Assembly: GCA_021741465.1 (NCBI GenBank)
Contig: JAIOXV010000012.1
Span: forward strand, 1 to 36,773
Source: Paracoccaceae bacterium
GTDB lineage: Bacteria > Pseudomonadota > Alphaproteobacteria > Rhodobacterales > Rhodobacteraceae
Direction of reading: 5' to 3'
DNA: 36,773 bases
Of the stretch, positions 32,756 through 36,773 are shown one piece after another. Under the pieces are notes generated by a model, which saw only the letters and a program-made list of their open reading frames with translations, was not told where the DNA came from and ran no database searches. The position numbers were made by a program, and so were the translations under genes. How positions within the stretch are numbered: position 1 is the first letter of the stretch; each line of letters opens with the position of its first letter.

Positions 32756-34174
32756 TTACACGTTTTCGGTCATGATTTCGCGCACATCGGTCAGATGACC
32801 GGTGATTGCAGCGGCGGCCGCCATGCCGGGCGAAACAAGGTGGGTCCGGCCACCACGGCCCTGACGGCCTTCGAAATTGCGGTTCGACGTGGCGGCGCAC
32901 CGCTCGCCCGGCTGCAACTGGTCAGGGTTCATGGCAAGGCACATGGAGCACCCGGCCAGACGCCATTCAAAGCCCGCATCAAGGAAGATCTGCGCCAGAC
33001 CTTCTTCTTCCGCCTGGGCGCGCACAAGGCCCGAGCCGGGCACGACCATGGCGCGCATTCCGGCCTTGATCTTCTTGCCCTTCAAGATGGCCGCCGCTGC
33101 CCGCAGGTCTTCGATGCGGCCATTGGTGCAAGAACCGATGAAGACGGTATCAATCGCGATATCGGTCAGTTTCTGGCCCGGGGTCAGGCCCATGTAATCC
33201 AGCGCGCGGCTGACCGCCTCGACCTTGCCACCGGTAAAGTCGGAAGGCGAAGGCACGACGGCCGTGATCGGCAGCACGTCTTCAGGGCTGGTGCCCCAGG
33301 TGACAACCGGGGCGATGTCTTCGCCTTTCAGGGTCACGACCTTGTCCCAATGGGCGCCCTCGTCCGAGAACAGGGTTTTCCAATAGGCCACGGCGGCCTC
33401 CCAGGCGGCCCCTTTCGGCGCGTGCGGGCGGCCCATGCAATAGGCGAAGGTCTTTTCATCAGGGGCAATCAGGCCAGCGCGGGCGCCGCCCTCGATGGCC
33501 ATGTTGCACACGGTCATGCGGCCTTCCATCGACAATTCGCGGATGGCTTGGCCGCAATATTCGATGACATAGCCGGTGCCGCCGGCGGTGCCGGTATGGC
33601 CGATCACCGACAAGGTGATGTCTTTGGCCGTAACGCCGGGGCGCAACGATCCGGTGATTTCCACCTTCATGTTCTTGCCCTTGCGCTGGATCAGCGTTTG
33701 GGTGGCCAGCACATGTTCCACCTCGGACGTGCCGATGCCATGCGCCAGCGATCCGAATGCGCCATGGGTGGCAGTATGGCTGTCGCCGCAGACCACGGTC
33801 ATGCCGGGCAAGGTCCAGCCCTGTTCGGGGCCAACGATGTGAACGATGCCCTGACGCACATCAGAGACCGGATAATAGTTGATCCCGAAATCCTTGGCGT
33901 TGGTGTCAAGGGCGGCCACCTGAATGCGGCTGTCTTCGGTCATGGTCGCGGCATTGGCGCGATCAAGCGTGGTGGGAACGTTATGGTCCGGCACCGCAAT
34001 GGTCTTTTCCGGCGCACGCACTTTGCGACCTGTCATGCGCAGGCCTTCAAAGGCTTGCGGACTGGTCACCTCATGCACGAGGTGACGGTCGATATACAGC
34101 AGGCAAGTGCCGTCTTCGGCCTGATGGACAACATGGTCGTCCCAGATTTTGTCGTAGAGAGTCCGAGCAGTCAT
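32756..34174 (-). CDS. leuC: 3-isopropylmalate dehydratase large subunit
   Basis: Large [4Fe-4S] subunit of isopropylmalate isomerase, 472 residues. It carries [13 protein letters not shown] (about 129-141) and the cluster cysteines in [14 protein letters not shown] (about 346-359) and [11 protein letters not shown] (about 410-420), followed by [16 protein letters not shown]. Start ATG 34174 with AAGGGATGAG upstream. Partner LeuD follows directly. Predicted promoter and a tiny leaderless frame lie upstream (34239-34365). Confidence 0.97.
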   Translation of the reverse strand: MTARTLYDKIWDDHVVHQAEDGTCLLYIDRHLVHEVTSPQAFEGLRMTGRKVRAPEKTIAVPDHNVPTTLDRANAATMTEDSRIQVAALDTNAKDFGINYYPVSDVRQGIVHIVGPEQGWTLPGMTVVCGDSHTATHGAFGSLAHGIGTSEVEHVLATQTLIQRKGKNMKVEITGSLRPGVTAKDITLSVIGHTGTAGGTGYVIEYCGQAIRELSMEGRMTVCNMAIEGGARAGLIAPDEKTFAYCMGRPHAPKGAAWEAAVAYWKTLFSDEGAHWDKVVTLKGEDIAPVVTWGTSPEDVLPITAVVPSPSDFTGGKVEAVSRALDYMGLTPGQKLTDIAIDTVFIGSCTNGRIEDLRAAAAILKGKKIKAGMRAMVVPGSGLVRAQAEEEGLAQIFLDAGFEWRLAGCSMCLAMNPDQLQPGERCAATSNRNFEGRQGRGGRTHLVSPGMAAAAAITGHLTDVREIMTENV

Positions 34175-34238
34175 GGCTCATCCCTTGAGGTTGGCGGTGA
34201 TGGGAAAGGCAGTCTGGCGTGCGGGCACGCGGGCGGGC

Positions 34239-34328
34239 TTACCGAAGTCGTGCCAATACAGACCGGTCCAGCGCGGTGAATCTCCACGGCAGGCGGTCAT
34301 GGTCGGCAATGTCGAAAAAGCGGCTCAT
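34239..34328 (-). CDS. Possible 29-residue leader ORF upstream of leuC
   Basis: ATG 34328 opens a 29-codon frame (MSRFFDIADHDRLPWRF then 12 more residues) ending 64 bases before leuC. It starts about two bases after the predicted transcription start, so it would be leaderless. It has four leucines but no run of them. A hairpin GCGTG-CCCG-CACGC (34217-34230) follows, without a T tract. It could be a regulatory leader peptide or chance; no homology is known to me. Confidence 0.3.
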   Translation of the reverse strand: MSRFFDIADHDRLPWRFTALDRSVLARLR

Positions 34329-34336
34329 AGTCCGGG

Positions 34337-34365
34337 GATATACGCCCGAATCCCCTTGCAAGCAA
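34337..34365 (-). promoter_or_regulatory. Candidate sigma-70 promoter of leuCD
   Basis: Minus strand TTGCTT (34365-34360), a 17-base spacer, TATATC (34342-34337). Predicted transcription begins near 34330, giving a ~155-base leader before leuC. Confidence 0.5.
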
Positions 34366-34440
34366 GCAAGGAGGTGGCCGCGCTTGACCCATGGGAAGCC
34401 CAGCCCTACCAAGGCATTCTGGTTTTTTGTCAGGTGCCCC

Positions 34441-35139
34441 ATGATTACGCTTTACGGAACCGGCCCGGCCTTTGGCCTGCCCCATGCAAGCCCCTTTGCA
34501 ATCAAGGTCGAGATGCTGCTGAAAATTGCAGCCCTGCCCTATCGCCTTGCCAGCGCCGACATCCGCAAGGCCCCCCGTGGCAAGATCCCGTGGATCGAGG
34601 ATGCGGGCGAAGTGGTTGCCGATAGCCGTCTGATAAAGCTGCATCTTGAAACCCGGCACGGCGCGGATTTCTCTGGTGGTCATGGGCCGCGCGAGCTGGG
34701 CTGCGGGCTTGCGGTCGAGCGGATGCTGGAAAACCATTTGTATTGGTTTGCTGTGGAAAACCGCTGGTTAGAGCCTGAAAATTTCGCGCGTGGCCCGATA
34801 AATTTCTTCAAAGCCGCCCCAGGGGTGATCCGGCCGCTTATCATCCGATCCGTGCTGAAAAAGACCCGCCGCGATGTGGCAACCCAAGGGCAGAACAGGC
34901 TGAGCGCCGAGGAAAAGCTGGTTTTGGTCGGGCAAGCCCTGCAGGCGATGGCCGATATTCTGGGCGATCGGCCCTATCTTTTGGGCGATAGGGTTTCTGG
35001 CGCCGATGCCACCGCTTTCGCCTTTCTGGCAACCCTGGAGTCACCGCATTTCGACACGCCCTATGGCGCGGCGATGCGCGGGCATCCGGGCCTGATGGCC
35101 TATATCGGGCGGATCAGGGCCCAATTTTTCCCGGGCTGA
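34441..35139 (+). CDS. Glutathione S-transferase family protein (Fax/metaxin-like)
   Basis: A 232-residue protein with an N-terminal thioredoxin-like domain (ITLYGTGPAFGLPHASPFAIKVEMLLKIA, seen in parts, then GKIPWIED and the gamma-Glu site DSRLIKLHLE, about 60-70). A C-terminal all-helical domain includes GDRPYLLGDRVSGADATAFAFLA (about 177-199). The N-terminal pattern and length resemble the Failed-axon-connections/metaxin-type GSTs of proteobacteria. Enzymatic substrate is unknown. Start ATG 34441; the frame continues upstream to 34219 without family sequence. Divergent from leuC. Confidence 0.87.
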   Translation: MITLYGTGPAFGLPHASPFAIKVEMLLKIAALPYRLASADIRKAPRGKIPWIEDAGEVVADSRLIKLHLETRHGADFSGGHGPRELGCGLAVERMLENHLYWFAVENRWLEPENFARGPINFFKAAPGVIRPLIIRSVLKKTRRDVATQGQNRLSAEEKLVLVGQALQAMADILGDRPYLLGDRVSGADATAFAFLATLESPHFDTPYGAAMRGHPGLMAYIGRIRAQFFPG

Positions 35140-35140
35140 A

Positions 35141-35163
35141 GCCGGTTAGTAGCCGGCAAATTT
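35141..35163 (+). terminator. Possible terminator after the GST gene
   Basis: GCCGG-TTAGTAG-CCGGC (35141-35157) followed by AAATTTT, directly after the GST stop. The stem overlaps the last codons and stop of the convergent DUF3563 gene. Short stem, weak T tract. Confidence 0.35.
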
Positions 35164-35286
35164 TCCTGCGGCGACCTCGCGTTCCCGACGCTCCAGATCA
35201 TAGGGGCTGACGGCATCGTTCAAATAGGCCAGCTCGGCCTCGCGCCGGGTCAGGCGGTGGGGAAGGAAGTGGCGAAACCGTTGCAT
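35146..35286 (-). CDS. DUF3563-type small protein (46 residues)
   Basis: A complete 46-residue frame from ATG 35286 to TAA 35146, with AGGAG eight to twelve bases before the start. It is charged and helical. The core AELAYLNDAVSPYDLERRER (about 17-36) matches the short DUF3563 pattern (A-Y-L-x2-A-V-x2-Y-D-L-E-x-R) found in many proteobacterial small proteins. No function is known. It is divergent from rsfS and convergent with the GST gene. Ribosome site, composition and family pattern all support a real gene despite its length. Confidence 0.78.
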   Translation of the reverse strand: MQRFRHFLPHRLTRREAELAYLNDAVSPYDLERREREVAAGKFAGY

Positions 35287-35431
35287 GGCTTTTCTCCTGT
35301 ATCCTCCCTATGCGCTAAATATGCTGCGTTGCGGCATTATTGAGAACCCCCAGCGCCGCAAGATGGCCATGCATCCCGGTCATGGCTTGCAACTTGGGTG
35401 CGCCCGGGGTATCCGCGCGCCTTCGCCGCCG

Positions 35432-35460
35432 TTGAGAAACTCGAATCGAGATGTTACTCT
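35432..35460 (+). promoter_or_regulatory. Candidate promoter of rsfS-rlmH with an embedded palindrome
   Basis: TTGAGA (35432-35437), a 17-base spacer, TACTCT (35455-35460). The spacer contains a perfect inverted repeat CTCGA-A-TCGAG (35440-35450), which could be an operator. By eye only. Confidence 0.35.
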
Positions 35461-35500
35461 GGCAGGCATACCCGGTGCCGGGGACAGACAGGCACGCCCT

Positions 35501-35923
35501 ATGGAGGACTTTGTCCTGTCTCATTCTGACCCCGCGACCGGGCTTCCGGTTGGCCCGCGCGATACCCGCGCTGCCGGTGATTTCACTTCCGAACAACTTC
35601 TGGCGGCCGTTCTTGCCTCGGTCGACGACGACAAGGCCGAAGACGTGGTGCAGATTGATCTGCGCGGTCGGTCGGATGTGGCCGATTATATGGTCATCTG
35701 TTCGGGCCGCTCGTCGCGCCAGGTTGCCGCGATTTCCGAAAAGCTTGCCGACCGGCTGAAAGAACAGTTTCGTGTTCTGGCCAAGATGGAAGGCAAGGAA
35801 ACCGGCGATTGGGTGCTGATTGATAGCGGCGATGTCATCGTCCACGTCTTCCGCCCCGAAGTCCGCGAATTCTATCAGCTTGAAAAGATGTGGATGCCGG
35901 GAAGCACCCATCGCGGGGCTTAA
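35501..35923 (+). CDS. rsfS: Ribosome silencing factor RsfS
   Basis: A 140-residue protein of the Iojap/YbeB family, which binds L14 on the 50S subunit and blocks subunit joining in starvation. The family core DKAEDVVQIDLRGRSDVADYMVICSGRSSRQVAAI is at about 46-80 (seen in parts). EGKETGDWVLIDSGDVIVHVFRPEVREFYQLEKMW follows (seen in parts). The N-terminal ~30 residues before FTSEQLL are extra and poorly conserved. Start ATG 35501 is the first ATG that keeps the extension short; the frame is open back to 35285. It is followed by rlmH after six bases, a conserved pairing. Confidence 0.94.
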   Translation: MEDFVLSHSDPATGLPVGPRDTRAAGDFTSEQLLAAVLASVDDDKAEDVVQIDLRGRSDVADYMVICSGRSSRQVAAISEKLADRLKEQFRVLAKMEGKETGDWVLIDSGDVIVHVFRPEVREFYQLEKMWMPGSTHRGA

Positions 35924-35929
35924 AGCCCG

Positions 35930-36400
35930 ATGCGGGTGCATCTGTGCGCTGTGGGGCGGCTGCGAAGCGGCCCCGAGCGTGACCTGATCACCGACTATGT
36001 CCAGCGCTTTGACCGCACCGGGCGGCCCTTGGGCCTTGGCCCGCTGCCCCAACATGGGGTTGAAGGCAAGAAGAACGCCGGCATGGGCGCAGAGGCCGAT
36101 CTGTTGACCCGAGCAATGCCCGCAGGCGCGGTTCTTGTCACGCTGGACGAGCGCGGCAAACTTCTGACCAGCCCAGACTTCGCCGCCCAACTCGCCCGCT
36201 GGCGCGATGCGGGCCGGCAGGATGTGGCGTTTGTTATTGGCGGTGCTGACGGGATTGACCCCAGCTTGCGCGCCCGCGCCGATTTCTCGATTTCCTTCGG
36301 GCAGATGGTCTGGCCGCATATGCTGGTACGGGTGATGCTGGCCGAACAGCTTTACCGCGCGGCCAATATCCTGTCAGGCGGGCCATATCACCGGGCGTAA
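35930..36400 (+). CDS. rlmH: 23S rRNA (pseudouridine1915-N3)-methyltransferase RlmH
   Basis: A 156-residue SPOUT methyltransferase that methylates pseudouridine 1915 in helix 69 of 23S rRNA. It shows LVTLDERGKLLTSPDFA (about 69-85), the SAM-knot segment FVIGGADGIDP (about 100-110), and the C-terminal SISFGQMVWPHMLVRVMLAEQLYRA with GGPYHRA at the end. Full length. Start ATG 35930. Co-transcribed with rsfS; convergent with the DUF302 gene, 16 bases away. Confidence 0.96.
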   Translation: MRVHLCAVGRLRSGPERDLITDYVQRFDRTGRPLGLGPLPQHGVEGKKNAGMGAEADLLTRAMPAGAVLVTLDERGKLLTSPDFAAQLARWRDAGRQDVAFVIGGADGIDPSLRARADFSISFGQMVWPHMLVRVMLAEQLYRAANILSGGPYHRA

Positions 36401-36416
36401 CGGCAGGCAGACCCGA

Positions 36417-36773
36417 TTAGTCGCCAAGCGCATCCTTGACGATACCCGTCAGCAGATCGTTCACCGGCGCCATTGTGCCGCCATAGGCGCGGTGGCCCAC
36501 CGTGATAAGCCCCGGCTTTTCGGGCGTTTCAAAAACGAAGATGTTGTAGGGGCAGAACTGCACATTGGTCAGATCCGCCTCCATCACCTGACGGCTGATC
36601 TTGGCAGAGCAGAAAGAAAAGATATCCGCCGCGGTGAAGATCACCTTGTCAGACCCGACATCGGCGCGGGTGCGTTCCAACATCTCGCCGGTGTGGCTGA
36701 CGTGATCGACCACCAGTCCGGCACTGATGATGGCATCTTCGACGGCAAAAGCCACATCTTCGAACGTGCCTGC
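36417..36773 (-). CDS. DUF302 domain-containing protein (5' end cut by window edge)
   Basis: The minus-strand frame runs off the right edge, so the N-terminus is missing. The 118 visible residues carry the DUF302 core: TFEDVAFAVEDAIISAGLV, HTGEMLERTRADVG, and FCPYNIFVFETPEKPGLITVGHRAYGG (seen in parts). A GTG at 36755 could start a shorter product, but coding sequence clearly continues upstream of it (AGTFED). The family is a small alpha/beta domain of unknown function, often in periplasmic or redox-related proteins. A signal peptide, if present, would be outside the window. Confidence 0.83.
   Translation of the reverse strand, partial: AGTFEDVAFAVEDAIISAGLVVDHVSHTGEMLERTRADVGSDKVIFTAADIFSFCSAKISRQVMEADLTNVQFCPYNIFVFETPEKPGLITVGHRAYGGTMAPVNDLLTGIVKDALGD

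Noticed and set aside
32321-34279. 652-codon open frame on the plus strand opposite leuCD
   Set aside because: Long antisense frames are common in high-GC DNA. The translation is rich in His/Gly/Arg with no domain, and leuC/leuD on the other strand are unambiguous.
1-36773. CRISPR arrays, insertion sequences, prophage or toxin-antitoxin modules
   Set aside because: No regularly spaced repeats, transposase/integrase motifs, phage structural genes or toxin-antitoxin pairs seen on either strand.

Overview
The window looks like the chromosome of a Rhodobacteraceae alphaproteobacterium (Rhodobacter/Roseobacter group). This rests on high-GC codon use, an RpoE-ChrR singlet-oxygen sigma/anti-sigma pair with its characteristic divergent flavoprotein-DUF1365 operon, and a core-gene content typical of that family (RsmB, SdhAF4-like DUF1674, DapB, RbfA-DUF2233-TruB, RpsO, LeuBCD, RsfS-RlmH). 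It is a dense stretch of about 40 protein genes and one tRNA. I see no phage, transposon, CRISPR or plasmid signature.

Layout. Positions 1-3862: chrR (cut by the window edge) and rpoE read leftward. A three-gene operon (FAD amine oxidase, DUF1365, SDR) with four-base ATGA overlaps reads rightward. The gap between them carries two near-identical sigma-E-type promoter motifs, back to back. 3859-8851: rsmB (minus), DUF1674 (plus), dapB (minus), then rbfA-DUF2233-truB-DUF1643 (plus). 8885-9913: an acidic RTX calcium-binding protein (minus). 9914-10577: a structured leader, rpsO and a strong terminator. 10714-16550: fructose-1,6-bisphosphatase, then a tight plus-strand run of AEC transporter, S-formylglutathione hydrolase, YaiI family, EamA transporter, HAD phosphatase and ornithine-cyclodeaminase-like dehydrogenase. 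16557-20281: a flavin monooxygenase (minus) divergent from DUF3237, then ilvD. 20338-25791: a six-gene minus-strand operon (DapA-family lyase, D-amino-acid-dehydrogenase-like flavoprotein, proline-racemase-family enzyme, two SDRs, ProC-family reductase) divergent from a GntR/FCD regulator. 26707-28739: tRNA-Pro(CGG) and two tandem paralogous EamA transporters. 28788-34174: the leucine genes leuB and leuC-leuD, separated by an endonuclease/exonuclease/phosphatase-fold protein and an uncharacterised membrane protein. 34441-36773: a Fax-type glutathione S-transferase, a 46-residue DUF3563 protein, rsfS-rlmH, and a DUF302 protein cut by the right edge.

How parts work together. RpoE/ChrR probably controls both itself and the divergent lipid-modifying operon, a membrane/singlet-oxygen stress module. 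The 20.3-26.7 kb block is the best candidate for an incompletely described pathway. Its first three enzymes match hydroxyproline degradation (epimerase, D-hydroxyproline dehydrogenase, pyrroline-hydroxycarboxylate deaminase), but the usual 2-oxoglutarate-semialdehyde dehydrogenase is absent. Two SDRs and a ProC-family enzyme stand in its place, and the racemase-family member has Ser for its first catalytic Cys. All functional calls come from reading sequence motifs by eye; no database search was run.
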